64,000 nucleotides of DNA from positions 1,054,001 to 1,118,000 of the forward strand of contig CAWEUM010000005.1 of the NCBI GenBank assembly GCA_963812255.1, in the 5' to 3' direction. Position numbers and translations under genes: made by a program. Positions 42,988-52,035 of this stretch are shown one piece after another (the first letter of the stretch is position 1; every line of letters starts with the position of its first letter). The notes beneath the pieces are model-generated. The model was not told the DNA's origin. It saw only the letters and a program-made list of their open reading frames with translations, and ran no database searches. Source of the DNA: DATJGR01 sp963812255. GTDB lineage: Bacteria > Pseudomonadota > Gammaproteobacteria > Pseudomonadales > Azotimanducaceae.

Positions 42988-45001
42988 AACGAAGCATCCA
43001 GTAGAGGGTGACCCCATCGTCGTTGATCCAATCCTGCGAGCCCTTGTCGGCAACGGGAACCGAAAACCGCAACTGCGCATCGAAGCGTTGTGCGTGCGTC
43101 GCACCCAGCCAGCGACCGATCGGCAAATCCCAACCGACGCCAACACTCGCCAATCCCACCGACACGTCGTCGCCGAACTCACGCTTGATATCACCGTACG
43201 CGCCGTCGGCAAAGACGAGGAAGTCACCGACGCGGCCGGCGCTCGGCGACAGGCGGTAGTCGAGCCCCACGTACACGCCATCATCCACCGATGCCGTAGA
43301 GCGATCGTACGCCCGCACTCGGCCGATGCCGCCCAGGCCCATCTGCAACGTTCCCGGCATCGCGGTGCTGGCGAGTTGACCAACCAGCACGAGACGCAAC
43401 GTCTGTTGCGTCTCCGCATCGAGCGGCGACATCAATCGCCAGACCGACCCATCCACGCGCATCCGATAGAACGGACTTGATTGACCCGGCGTCCGTCCCG
43501 ACGCGAAATCACCGACGTCCAAGCCAACGCGTGCATTCATCGAGATACGCGGCGCGTCGAATACCCGCCCCGTCGAGGCGCCGGTTGCGAGGTACCAGAG
43601 CGACTGATCGGTCAGCGATCCCCGGCCGTCCTGATCGAGTTGCAGTTTCTGGTAGTTCAGCGCCGTGTCCAACGTGACCGATCGCGCCCGACTGCGCGCC
43701 AACACTTCGGTGAGGCCCAATTCGGCCGTGTCCGCCGTCCCGTTCAGTGAAGTCGCACCATCGCTGTAGTCGAACTCGTCGCGCGACAGGCGCGTGTGCA
43801 GACGCGTCCGTAATCCCTGTAGCGGTGCCTCGTAACCAAGATAACCGTAGTAACTGTTCTCGGGATTGAGCGTGGCGAGCAGACCCGCGGTGACCGCATC
43901 GCCATGACCGGACGGATCGAACCAGCTCGCATCGACGAATGCGCGCTCGCGACCCGTGTGATCGTCGCCTTCGTTGTCGATGCGCAGTTGAGCACCCCAA
44001 CTGTGTTCGTTGCGCGCGACGAGATTCAGATCGGTACTGCCGACAGCATCGCCGGCGACGAAATTCGCCTGCGCGTCGAGGCCCGGCAGATCGTTGATCA
44101 GATACATCGCCGATTCGACACGATCGCGACGCACGGGCTCACCGCGTTGGTCGTCGAACGCGCTCGTCAGTATCTGCGCGGCAACCCTGGTCGCATTCAC
44201 CCGCACATTTTCCAGCGTGCCTGGCAGTACTGCGAAGAACACCTCACCATCGACGACGTTCTGCGATGGCAGATACGCAGTCGCCAATGGCAGGCCATGA
44301 GCGCGATAAAAAGCGGTCAGCCGCGCGGCGACCTGCTCCAGTTCGACTACCGACGCGCCGCGGCGCGCCTTCTGCGACGCAATCAGACCGCTGAGCTGGG
44401 CGGCATCGCGCGGCTTGAGCGGTTGACCGTCCGACGCACCGACCGATTTCAGAAACATACCGATTTCCGCCAGCTCGGCTTGCGTGAACCCGCTTGGACC
44501 GGGCTGCGATGCTCTGTCGAGACGTGCCAGTGCAGTCTCGAGCAACGCGTCGACCGATTCGGCCGTGATGCCCAAATCCGGATACCCAACGAAGTCACGA
44601 ATCTGTAGATGACTCACCGTCATCCGTTGGCTGGTCGCCGGATTAGGGTCGCGCTGCTTGACCGGCGGGATGCTGCTACCCCAAGCCGTCGCGGAGCCTA
44701 TGGCGATCGCAACGGCGACCGCAGAGACCGCGAATGCAATCCACCAGCGGCGCAGGCGCGACACCACGCGTACAATTTCGACTTCCGCCGAAGGATCGGT
44801 CTCGAGTTGGGCCGCGACAGGCCGCGGGAGCCAGCGTGGCTCGGTATCGTCACCATGGTCTTCGCCCGCGCCATCGCCGAAGCGTTCGATGACTTCGGCA
44901 CGAATGCGACGGTAATCCGGCGTCGAAATTTCGCCGGCGGCGTGCGCTTTGGCGATTCTACGCAGGCGCTCGCTGTCCGGATTCAACCGCAACAGTGTCA
45001 C
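42977..45001 (-). CDS. TpsB/ShlB/FhaC-family two-partner secretion transporter with extra N-terminal cytoplasmic and transmembrane segment
   Basis: A 674-aa Omp85-superfamily protein. From about residue 120 it reads as a TpsB: POTRA-like region (MTVSHLQIRDFVGYP; LTAFYRAHGLPLATAYLPSQ; EVFFAVLPGTLENVRV) and then a barrel with GGIGRVRAYDR and a terminal strand LYWMLRYVP. Unlike normal TpsB proteins it has no signal peptide at the start: residues 1-85 are charged, with a SHOCT-like helix pair (IAKAHAAGEISTPDYRRIRAEVI), followed by a single hydrophobic helix at 86-107. The GTG start at 45001 forms a GTGA overlap with the kinase stop after a GGGAGG ribosome-binding site, so the extension is encoded. 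How the barrel reaches the outer membrane from this start is unclear. Confidence 0.88.
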   Translation of the reverse strand: MTLLRLNPDSERLRRIAKAHAAGEISTPDYRRIRAEVIERFGDGAGEDHGDDTEPRWLPRPVAAQLETDPSAEVEIVRVVSRLRRWWIAFAVSAVAVAIAIGSATAWGSSIPPVKQRDPNPATSQRMTVSHLQIRDFVGYPDLGITAESVDALLETALARLDRASQPGPSGFTQAELAEIGMFLKSVGASDGQPLKPRDAAQLSGLIASQKARRGASVVELEQVAARLTAFYRAHGLPLATAYLPSQNVVDGEVFFAVLPGTLENVRVNATRVAAQILTSAFDDQRGEPVRRDRVESAMYLINDLPGLDAQANFVAGDAVGSTDLNLVARNEHSWGAQLRIDNEGDDHTGRERAFVDASWFDPSGHGDAVTAGLLATLNPENSYYGYLGYEAPLQGLRTRLHTRLSRDEFDYSDGATSLNGTADTAELGLTEVLARSRARSVTLDTALNYQKLQLDQDGRGSLTDQSLWYLATGASTGRVFDAPRISMNARVGLDVGDFASGRTPGQSSPFYRMRVDGSVWRLMSPLDAETQQTLRLVLVGQLASTAMPGTLQMGLGGIGRVRAYDRSTASVDDGVYVGLDYRLSPSAGRVGDFLVFADGAYGDIKREFGDDVSVGLASVGVGWDLPIGRWLGATHAQRFDAQLRFSVPVADKGSQDWINDDGVTLYWMLRYVP

Positions 45002-47523
45002 GGCACCTCCCTGACCAGGCGAAATCCGGTCGCCGGATCGCCCGCATCGGCCACGTCCTGCACAGCGTTGGCGTCGCACGCCGAGATGGGATCTGCGAAC
45101 GAACCACCTACCGCGACCGGCTTGTCGCCGTCCATCACCCATTCCCGGGCATTACCGAACAGGTTGACGACGCCGAATCCGTTCTGCGCGCCGGAGGTCA
45201 CTGGAACGGTCTGACTGCCACGGCTGACGCCGGCGACATGTACCTGACAGTTCCGATTCGGATCGGGCGTGCCTGCACGGGCCACATACTCCCATTCCGC
45301 GCGCGTCGGCAGGCGATACACGTATCCGCTGCGCTGCGACAGCCAATCCGCATACTTCTGCGCGACTTCAACGCCAATGCCGGTGGCTGGCTGCGCGCCG
45401 CTCTCGAGACTGCTGCAGAGGCCGCTGTCCGAACAGAACGGGTCGAGATCCGCCCGCGACGTTTCGAACTTCCCGATCGCAAAACGATGGCTGCCATCGG
45501 CGACCACCACCAGGCGTGGACCGGTCAGACCATCTTTGAGATCGTCGGTGCAGAAGCCGCTTCGCCCCACCGCAGTGCCCTTGTCGACGAGATAGCGCAT
45601 CCCGCACGGATCGAGCCTCAGATTCGCAAGACTCGGTGCGGCTGGAAACGCGGTCAACGCCTGCTGTCGCAGCGACATCGCACGGTCCTGATCAACCTCG
45701 CCGAGTTCAACGACACACTGGGCAAGCCACTTCGTCAGCGTCGAATTGATCGTGGGGCTGTCCTTCGGGTAGCGCGCCCTCATCGCGACCGCACGACGAC
45801 CAATCGCATCCCCATCCGCTCGCGCGCAACCGGGGCGCGTCAACTTCGCAAGCTCGGATTTCACACTCGCGACATCGGCTTTTCGAACGGCCTGCGCCCG
45901 CGCGCGCGCAAGCGATGTGCGCATGGCGTCCAGCTTTTGATCAAAGTTGTTGAAAGCATCTGGATCGAACACGCGCGGCTGGGCGAGGTTGATCAACTCT
46001 TCGGCTCGAGTCGCATCGCCCGCAGCCAGTACTCGCCCGATCGATGCGAGATAGGCTTCGCCGAGATCCATTTCGAGTTCGGCCTTGTCGCGGCTGTCGG
46101 GAAACGCGCGCTCGAAACGGGTGAGTTCGCTCTCGACCTTATCGATCCATGCCGCGTCGTATCGGTCGCTGCGCGTGAGAGCGCGCAAACGGGCGGCTTC
46201 GCGCTGCTCCAACATCGCGTGACCAAGGCCAAATCTGCCACCGGCCCTCATATCGGCGTATTGCAGCAGCGCCAGCGCCGAATCGAAATCGTCAGTCGAC
46301 TCGATACGGGATTCCAGCGCGGCGAGGACACGCGTCTGCACCGCCTTGCGCGCCTTTCCGGTGTGGTCCAGCCCATCGAGCGCTCTGATCTCTTCATCGA
46401 GCCGATGCTTCCAGCGCTCGTCGAATTCACCATCGTTCAGCAAGCGGTCGATCCGCGCGACCTCCGCGGAGATCAACGTATCGCGCGCGACTATCGAACG
46501 ATCGACTTCGGATGTACCCAACCACAGCGCTATCGCGCCAATCGAAACGGCCGCGGCGATGCCGACGATCCACCATGGCCGCACTGGCGAAGGCCGCAAC
46601 AGACCGGCTATCACCTCCCCCATACTGTCCGGCCGGTTGTCGCGTTCGAGTTCGAGCGCGCGAGCGAGCGTGCGCCACTGCCGTCTCGTCAGGCGTTTGA
46701 CCCGTTCCGGCCGCAGCCCCCGGACGGCAGCTTCGTCGGCGCGAACGCGATCGAAAGGATGCCGCCCGGTGAGCATGAGATAGATGACCACTGCCAACGA
46801 ATAGATGTCGTCGGACGGCTCCGGAACTTCGCCCAGCAGCATCTCGCGACTGGCGAACGCCGGTGTCAACGCCGCGAGCTTGGCTGGGTCGAAGACGGTT
46901 TCATCACCGTCGTAGTGATGCACGCGAACCGCTCGCGCGATACCGAAGTCGAGTATCTTCGCCGACCCGTCGCGCATGACGAAGACGTTGCCGGGCTTGA
47001 AATCAGAGTGGGTGATGCCGCCGTCGTGAGCGCGCTTGAGACCAGCGCACATACCTTCGAGCAGCGGCCACAGAACGGCGTCCGGCAACCCGTTCGGATA
47101 CTCCTTCAACAGGCTCGCCAGTTGCTGCCCCTGCAGCAGTTCCATCGTCATGTACGGAACATCGCCGTCTTTGTCGAAGTCGAAGATCGAGACGATGTTG
47201 GGGTGCGCGATACCTTGCGACTTCGAGGCTTCACGCTGCAGCGCAATGAACGCGTCGGGATGCGCGCGGAAATCGTTGTTCAGAACTTTGATTGCGACAT
47301 ACGGTTGGCGGTCCTGCGCTTCGACCTTGCGCAGATCTTTCGCGCGATAGACCGTGCCCATGCCGCCGGAGCCGAGCTTTTCGTCGAGGATGAAGCGCTG
47401 TTTCAGGATCCGCGGCGCCGCCGCAGCCTTGCCCGAACCCGAACCGGTATTGCCGCGCAGCACCGTGATGTCATTGGCGGTGGTGTCGGTCGTGTCCGGC
47501 TGCTTATCGATCATAGGCACCAT
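44998..47523 (-). CDS. Membrane-anchored Ser/Thr protein kinase with C-terminal SUMF1/FGE-sulfatase domain
   Basis: An 841-aa receptor-like kinase. The kinase domain spans about 42-305: GSGGMG at 51-56, Lys79 in VAIKV, HSDFKPGN at 172-179 with catalytic Asp174, and DFG at 192-194. The HRD arginine is Ser, as in non-RD kinases. A transmembrane helix follows at about 315-335, then ~300 residues of helical repeats, and a formylglycine-generating-enzyme-like domain from about 645 to the end (RLPTRAEWEYVARAG, GFGVVNLFGNAREWV, ATGFRLVREV). The latter would be periplasmic. The ATG at 47523 overlaps the phosphatase stop (TGATG). Confidence 0.93.
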   Translation of the reverse strand: MVPMIDKQPDTTDTTANDITVLRGNTGSGSGKAAAAPRILKQRFILDEKLGSGGMGTVYRAKDLRKVEAQDRQPYVAIKVLNNDFRAHPDAFIALQREASKSQGIAHPNIVSIFDFDKDGDVPYMTMELLQGQQLASLLKEYPNGLPDAVLWPLLEGMCAGLKRAHDGGITHSDFKPGNVFVMRDGSAKILDFGIARAVRVHHYDGDETVFDPAKLAALTPAFASREMLLGEVPEPSDDIYSLAVVIYLMLTGRHPFDRVRADEAAVRGLRPERVKRLTRRQWRTLARALELERDNRPDSMGEVIAGLLRPSPVRPWWIVGIAAAVSIGAIALWLGTSEVDRSIVARDTLISAEVARIDRLLNDGEFDERWKHRLDEEIRALDGLDHTGKARKAVQTRVLAALESRIESTDDFDSALALLQYADMRAGGRFGLGHAMLEQREAARLRALTRSDRYDAAWIDKVESELTRFERAFPDSRDKAELEMDLGEAYLASIGRVLAAGDATRAEELINLAQPRVFDPDAFNNFDQKLDAMRTSLARARAQAVRKADVASVKSELAKLTRPGCARADGDAIGRRAVAMRARYPKDSPTINSTLTKWLAQCVVELGEVDQDRAMSLRQQALTAFPAAPSLANLRLDPCGMRYLVDKGTAVGRSGFCTDDLKDGLTGPRLVVVADGSHRFAIGKFETSRADLDPFCSDSGLCSSLESGAQPATGIGVEVAQKYADWLSQRSGYVYRLPTRAEWEYVARAGTPDPNRNCQVHVAGVSRGSQTVPVTSGAQNGFGVVNLFGNAREWVMDGDKPVAVGGSFADPISACDANAVQDVADAGDPATGFRLVREVP

Positions 47524-48251
47524 CAACGCTCCCGCCGCGATATCACGACAGATACGTTGTCACGTGCGCCGCGAACGAGACATTCGGCTACCAGCTTCGC
47601 CGCGCACTCACGAACGTTCGGGATCGCCATCAAGTCGCGAATGTCCCGATGCGCGAGCTCTCGATAGAGACCATCGGTACACAGCAGGAACGTATCGCCG
47701 AGACATATATCGAACACCGCAACATCGAGGAACAGCTGCCCGTGTCCGCCGACCGCGCGTGTCACCACGTTTGTTTCGCGCGCCTGCGCAGTCTGCTCCG
47801 TGATCAGACCGTCGTCGAGCAGATCGCCAATGGGATTGTGGTCGCGGGTGATCTGAGTCAGCACACCATGGCGCAAGCGATAAAGCCGGCTGTCGCCGGC
47901 CCACAACGCGACACCGACGTCTTCGTCCGCCAACAATGTCACAACGGTGCTGCCGACAGTGCGTCCGCGAAAGTGCGTTCGACCATGTTCGCGCAACCTA
48001 CAGTTGACCTCGCATAGCACATCGTCGATCTGATCCACCATCTCGGCGAGAGACACGCGCGGCTTCGCAGCGGACAACGCTTCGGTGATCGCCCGGCTCG
48101 CAACATCGCCGGCGGAATGCCCGCCCATTCCATCGGCCACCGCCCACAGCCGCAGATGTGGGCACGCAAGCACCGCATCTTCGTTATTCTTGCGACGATT
48201 GCCCGGATGTGTTTCCGATGCGTGGCACCAGCGGTCGTTCATCGGATTCAT
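47523..48251 (-). CDS. PP2C-family Ser/Thr protein phosphatase
   Basis: A 242-aa PPM phosphatase expected to reverse the action of the adjacent kinase. Metal-binding motifs are in order: RRKNNEDA at about 19-26, AVADGMGGH at 38-46, TVGSTVVTLL, WAGDSRLYRL, LLCTDGLYREL and the final ARDNVSVV. It is soluble. The ATG overlaps the FHA stop by 4 bp (ATGA at 48251) and its own stop overlaps the kinase start, so FHA, phosphatase and kinase are made as one unit. This trio is a known signalling arrangement, best studied beside type VI secretion; here it precedes a TpsB. Confidence 0.95.
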   Translation of the reverse strand: MNPMNDRWCHASETHPGNRRKNNEDAVLACPHLRLWAVADGMGGHSAGDVASRAITEALSAAKPRVSLAEMVDQIDDVLCEVNCRLREHGRTHFRGRTVGSTVVTLLADEDVGVALWAGDSRLYRLRHGVLTQITRDHNPIGDLLDDGLITEQTAQARETNVVTRAVGGHGQLFLDVAVFDICLGDTFLLCTDGLYRELAHRDIRDLMAIPNVRECAAKLVAECLVRGARDNVSVVISRRER

Positions 48252-48595
48252 TCCGCGTGCAGGAAGCTGACAACCGAGTCAGCCATCAGCGGTTCGCCGA
48301 AACTGATCCATCCCGTGCCCCACAAGCGACAGCTGCGCCGATGCAGGTACAGCACCGTTTCGTCTTCATTGCGGACGAACGTGCCATTGCTGCTGGCGTC
48401 GATGAGCCAGAAGGATTGACGTCGACAGACTATTCGCGCGTGAACACGCGACACGAAGGGGCGTGAAAGTGGGACGTCGCAATTGAGGTCGCGGCCAATC
48501 CGAAACTCGCGACCGTCAGCGAACACCAACGCGTGTTGATCTGTCCCAAATGAAAGAACCAACCGTGTGGCCGGTGCCAATTGCCGAGCTTCCAT
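48248..48595 (-). CDS. FHA domain protein
   Basis: A ~115-aa single FHA domain that binds phosphothreonine peptides. Residues of the binding loop are visible: FRIGRDLNCDVPLSRPFVSRVHARI contains the conserved GR, the Ser and the SRVHA stretch, followed by FWLIDASSNGTFVRN. It would read out the phosphorylation state set by the following kinase and phosphatase. Start taken at ATG 48595 (MEARQLAP); a TTG three codons upstream is possible. It is the first gene of the operon; its promoter should lie in 48596-48740. Confidence 0.9.
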   Translation of the reverse strand: MEARQLAPATRLVLSFGTDQHALVFADGREFRIGRDLNCDVPLSRPFVSRVHARIVCRRQSFWLIDASSNGTFVRNEDETVLYLHRRSCRLWGTGWISFGEPLMADSVVSFLHAE

Positions 48596-48740
48596 GCCGC
48601 GCAACCGCCAGATTTCGTCGATCGACGCTGAAGGATAGCGAACGCATGCGTGTCGTTACTGCGATGCCGTGCACAGTGGTATGCCCGACGGTGCCGCGTC
48701 GCGGCATCAATGGCCGGAGATCGCCTCGCTCGGGGCTAGG

Positions 48741-49595
48741 CTAGTGCATCAGCGCGAACATCCGGCGGCGATAGGCCTTCGCCAGTTCAGACCCCTTCGG
48801 CAGAAGCGCGAAGATTCGCACCAAAGTGGCACGGCCGATGTCGTCACGGAATTTGCGGTCCGTCTGCAGGATATGCATCGCGTGATCCAACGCGACCTCG
48901 TAGTTGTCGTGGACCGCCTCGACCACCGCGGCTCGATAGCGCAATTCGAGATCGTCCGGGGTCAGCGCCAGACCCGCTTCGATCTCGGCCCGTTCGCCCA
49001 TGCCGGCGGCCTCTTCCATCATCTCCAGTCGCGTTACCGGACGATCGCGACTTTCGGTGCCTTCCGGCACCGTCGCGAGCACACTGCGCGCTTGCTCGAG
49101 GTCTCCACTCAAGATCAGCACATCGGCAAATTCGAGTTTGAATGCCGGGTTGTTCGGCTCTTCGGCGAGTGCCTGCTGCAGCATCTCGCGCGCCGCTGCG
49201 TAGTCGCCCGACGCCAGCACATCGTCGAGTTGCTCACGTAATAATTCGCCGCTGGTCATCGTCAGCCGGTCGAGCATCGCGCGCAGCGCTGGCTCGCCTT
49301 GCGGACCTTCCATCTGATCGATCAGCTGGCCGTCCTGGATAACCCGAATGCTCGGCAATCCCTGCACCCGCAGTGATTGCGCCAGCGACTGGTCACGCGA
49401 GACGTCCGACAACGCCAGCGCAAATTTCCCGCCGTATTGGCCCGCCAGCGTTTCGAGTATGCGTCGCGCATCTTTGGCCGGCGGCAACTGATCGGCCCAG
49501 AAAAGCACCACGACGGGAATCTGCCGGGATCGTTCGACGACATCGGCCTGAAAGTTCTGGGCCGTGACATCGAATACCGCGCGCGCGTCTGCCAT
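48741..49595 (-). CDS. cnoX: CnoX/YbbN-type thioredoxin-TPR chaperone
   Basis: A 284-aa protein with an N-terminal thioredoxin-like domain (VVVLFWADQLPPAKDARRILETLA, GLPSIRVIQDGQ) and C-terminal TPR-like helices (AAAREMLQQALAEEPNNPAF and so on). The CxxC is absent, the active site reading ADQLPPAK, as in chlorine-responsive or holdase forms of CnoX. It is expected to guard substrates for the GroEL and DnaK systems during oxidative stress. The ATG at 49595 is followed by the family-like N-terminus. It lies 145 bp upstream of the FHA gene on the same strand but does not look coupled. Confidence 0.92.
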   Translation of the reverse strand: MADARAVFDVTAQNFQADVVERSRQIPVVVLFWADQLPPAKDARRILETLAGQYGGKFALALSDVSRDQSLAQSLRVQGLPSIRVIQDGQLIDQMEGPQGEPALRAMLDRLTMTSGELLREQLDDVLASGDYAAAREMLQQALAEEPNNPAFKLEFADVLILSGDLEQARSVLATVPEGTESRDRPVTRLEMMEEAAGMGERAEIEAGLALTPDDLELRYRAAVVEAVHDNYEVALDHAMHILQTDRKFRDDIGRATLVRIFALLPKGSELAKAYRRRMFALMH

Positions 49596-49929
49596 GAGAA
49601 GTCCAGCGATGAAAACGTGGGAGCGGGATTCTACCTGACGAGCCGTGTGGGCTTAAGCCTGCGGGTAAATCGAGCAAGCCGGAGGCACGCAGTTGTCGCG
49701 GCATTATGCACCGTGAGCCCGAACTACTCGTTCTGGTCGATCGACAACTTACAGGCCTCTGCGTCCGGGCGCTTCGAAGCGCAGGGGCTGGTTCGCCCAC
49801 GGCATGTACATCGATCGTGGGGATATTGGCGGGCAGCGTCGGCTCCGATTCGGGCGAAAACTGCGACGGCGCATCGGAGTTCGAATACCATCAGCTACTC
49901 ATGCGACCGACGAAAGCGACGACACCCAG

Positions 49930-50853
49930 ATGCACGCGGGCACGATGATCTATACGGCGTTTGTCGTAATGGTGGCCACAATGGCGGCGGCGCGCGCTGA
50001 CGAAGTCACCGTGGTATCCGGTTTGCAGGGTCCCGAGGGGCCGCTGTATGTCGACGGCAACCTCTACTACGTCGGCTGGATCTCGGACACGCTCTCCAAG
50101 TGGGACGGCAAGAAAGCCACGGTTCTGAATCATACGCCCGGCTGCGGTCACAACGGGTTGGCGTTGACCCGACACAAAACGTTCCTGCTCGCTTGTACCG
50201 ACCAGCACGGCGCCATACTCGAACTGGACATGAACGGCAGGCAGCTGCGTCGCTGGGACGCCGACGACCAAGGCAACGCGTTCGAAGGCGGCATCAATGA
50301 CGTCGTCGTGACCACCGACGACGGTGCCTACGCTACGGTGTTCGGCCCCTTTGAGGACGTGCCGAGCGTCATCGTCGGCAAGATTCTCTACCTCGCGCCC
50401 GGCGGCAAAAAATGGACCGTAGTCGCCGACGACCTGAATTATGCCAATGGAATCGGCGTCTCGCCCGACCAGAAGACGTTGTACGTCAGCGAAACCGTCG
50501 GAAACTGCATGCTGAAATTCTCGATCAACGGCGACGGCTCGTTGACACACCGAGCGAATTTCGCGCTGCTGAATCTGCTGACGCCGAACAAGGTGGAGTC
50601 CTGGTGGCTCGGGCCCGACAGCATGAAGATCGACGGCAACGGCAACATTTACGTGGCCCAGTGGTCCGGCGCCAAGGTGTTGAAACTATCGCCCGACGGC
50701 AAGCTACTGCACGTCTTCGACATCGCGGCGGGCGCCGGCACGACCAATGTCGCGTTCGGCCCTGGCGAAAAGGAACTCTATGTGACGGTAGCGAAGAGTC
50801 CCGACGATCCTCAGGCAACGGGTGGGATCGTCCGGATCCCGAACGTCGACTGA
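49930..50853 (+). CDS. Exported SMP-30/gluconolactonase-like beta-propeller protein
   Basis: A ~307-aa exported protein. Residues 1-23 form a signal peptide (IYTAFVVMVATMAAARA), then repeated beta-propeller blades: GLQGPEGPLYVDGNLYYVG, NGLALTRHKTFLLAC, GGINDVVVTTDDGAY, YANGIGVSPDQKTLYVSET, SWWLGPDSMKIDGNGNIYVAQ. The pattern fits SMP-30-type lactonases, but the metal ligands were not fully traced, so the activity is open. ATG 49930 was chosen; ATG 49945 is also possible. It is monocistronic and divergent from cnoX. Confidence 0.82.
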   Translation: MHAGTMIYTAFVVMVATMAAARADEVTVVSGLQGPEGPLYVDGNLYYVGWISDTLSKWDGKKATVLNHTPGCGHNGLALTRHKTFLLACTDQHGAILELDMNGRQLRRWDADDQGNAFEGGINDVVVTTDDGAYATVFGPFEDVPSVIVGKILYLAPGGKKWTVVADDLNYANGIGVSPDQKTLYVSETVGNCMLKFSINGDGSLTHRANFALLNLLTPNKVESWWLGPDSMKIDGNGNIYVAQWSGAKVLKLSPDGKLLHVFDIAAGAGTTNVAFGPGEKELYVTVAKSPDDPQATGGIVRIPNVD

Positions 50854-51100
50854 TCACGTCGGCGAAAAACTCCGAACTATGAAACGTCGCTGAACGCGTC
50901 GGCGCATGTGTCGCGTCGATCGGTTGAATCCGCAATCGAAAACGGACGCTGATCGGTGCAGCGTTCGTCACGGCTTGCGCCTGGCTGGCAGTGGAACGCG
51001 CGTATGGAGATGATGATGTCGAGCATACGCGATGTGGCTCCTGACAGTTCCACCGTGTCCTCATCTGCACAGGACGGTATGTGATGAACTGTTGCGCTCG

Positions 51101-51856
51101 ATGATCTGGTGGTGCGCGGCTCCACTCCGCTCGAGGCACGTGCTCCGATCCGGAAGCTCCTTCCTTGGTCTGCTGTTCCTCTCTGTGAGCCTTGCGGCTT
51201 CCGCGGGCGCGCCCGCAGTGTCGACCGCGGAAGCACCAGAAGCATTTCACCCGGACGACTTTGTAGCCCTGCGCTCCGTCATAGCCGATCTGCAAGTGGA
51301 ATTGCGTTACCTTGGCAGCAACAACTTCACCGGGCGTCCGATTGCCGGATATGAAGCCGACGTGGCTTATCTCACAGAACCGGCGGCGCTCGCCTTGAAG
51401 GATGCCGAGCAGGAGTTGGCCGCTGATGGGCTCGGACTCAAGGTCTTCGATGCTTACCGGCCCCAGCGGGCCGTCGATGACTTCATGCGGTGGGCGGCAG
51501 ATCCCAACGACATCGCCATGAAGGTCGTGTACTACCCCAACGTGGACAAGCGAGAGCTGATCCCGAGGGGTTACATTGCGGAACGTTCCGGGCATTCGCG
51601 CGGGAGCACCGTCGATGTCACGTTGGTGCGCCTGATCGATGACCGCGAACTCGACATGGGCGGATCTTTCGATTACTTCGACCCACTATCCTGGCCGTCG
51701 TCGACCTCGGTGACCCCCGTGCAGCATCGGAACCGCATGAAATTGCGCAGGGTCATGTTGCGCCACGGATTCGTCCCGCTGAAGGAGGAGTGGTGGCATT
51801 TCACGCTGCGTGACGAACCCTATCCGGACACCTATTTCGATTTTCCGGTGCGTTAG
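51101..51856 (+). CDS. D-Ala-D-Ala dipeptidase (VanX/M15D family), exported
   Basis: A ~251-aa zinc peptidase of the VanX/DdpX group, which hydrolyses D-alanyl-D-alanine. The zinc motif is SGHSRGSTVDVTL near residue 165 (HxxxxxxD) and the second ligand motif EWWHF near 230. The FDAYRPQRAVDDF segment is also characteristic. A hydrophobic signal sequence at about residues 20-40 points to the periplasm, so a role in wall recycling is more likely than glycopeptide resistance; no vanA/vanH is nearby. Start uncertain: ATG 51101 was chosen because the earlier frame start gives an overlong N-terminus. Confidence 0.85.
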   Translation: MIWWCAAPLRSRHVLRSGSSFLGLLFLSVSLAASAGAPAVSTAEAPEAFHPDDFVALRSVIADLQVELRYLGSNNFTGRPIAGYEADVAYLTEPAALALKDAEQELAADGLGLKVFDAYRPQRAVDDFMRWAADPNDIAMKVVYYPNVDKRELIPRGYIAERSGHSRGSTVDVTLVRLIDDRELDMGGSFDYFDPLSWPSSTSVTPVQHRNRMKLRRVMLRHGFVPLKEEWWHFTLRDEPYPDTYFDFPVR

Positions 51857-51902
51857 AGGCGCGCAACCCTATCCGTCGTCGGTCGAAGGCTGTGCCACGG
51901 AT

Positions 51903-51941
51903 CGCCCCCTAGCAGAGTTGTTTGAACAACTCCTACGCAAT
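51903..51941. repeat. Dispersed palindrome-containing repeat, copy 1
   Basis: The segment starts CGCCCCCTAGC and holds a near-palindrome AGTTGTTTGAACAACT. Copy 2 at 54533-54574 shares the CGCCCCCTAGC start and the palindromic core; copy 3 at 55904-55949 is a more diverged relative. It lies 46 bp after the vanX-like stop. A GTTAGAGGCGC at 51852 is an imperfect inverted match to GCCCCCTAGC. Similar short repeats can be small mobile elements or integron recombination sites; nothing here decides. Confidence 0.5.
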
Positions 51942-52035
51942 GTGCGTTTATGCGTACACCAAAAGGTCGACGCGAGCTGTTTCCCGGCGTCACGAGCACT
52001 GCGATTGAACCCAGCCGAATCAGTAGGTGCCCCAG

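Noticed and set aside
44995..47667. 890-codon plus-strand open frame
   Set aside because: It is antisense to the kinase gene, has no family motifs, is His/Arg-rich throughout and has no ribosome-binding site; it results from high-GC codon use on the other strand.
51101..51856. Glycopeptide resistance (vanX) determinant
   Set aside because: The protein has a signal peptide and no vanH, vanA or regulators nearby; a wall-recycling dipeptidase is the simpler reading.
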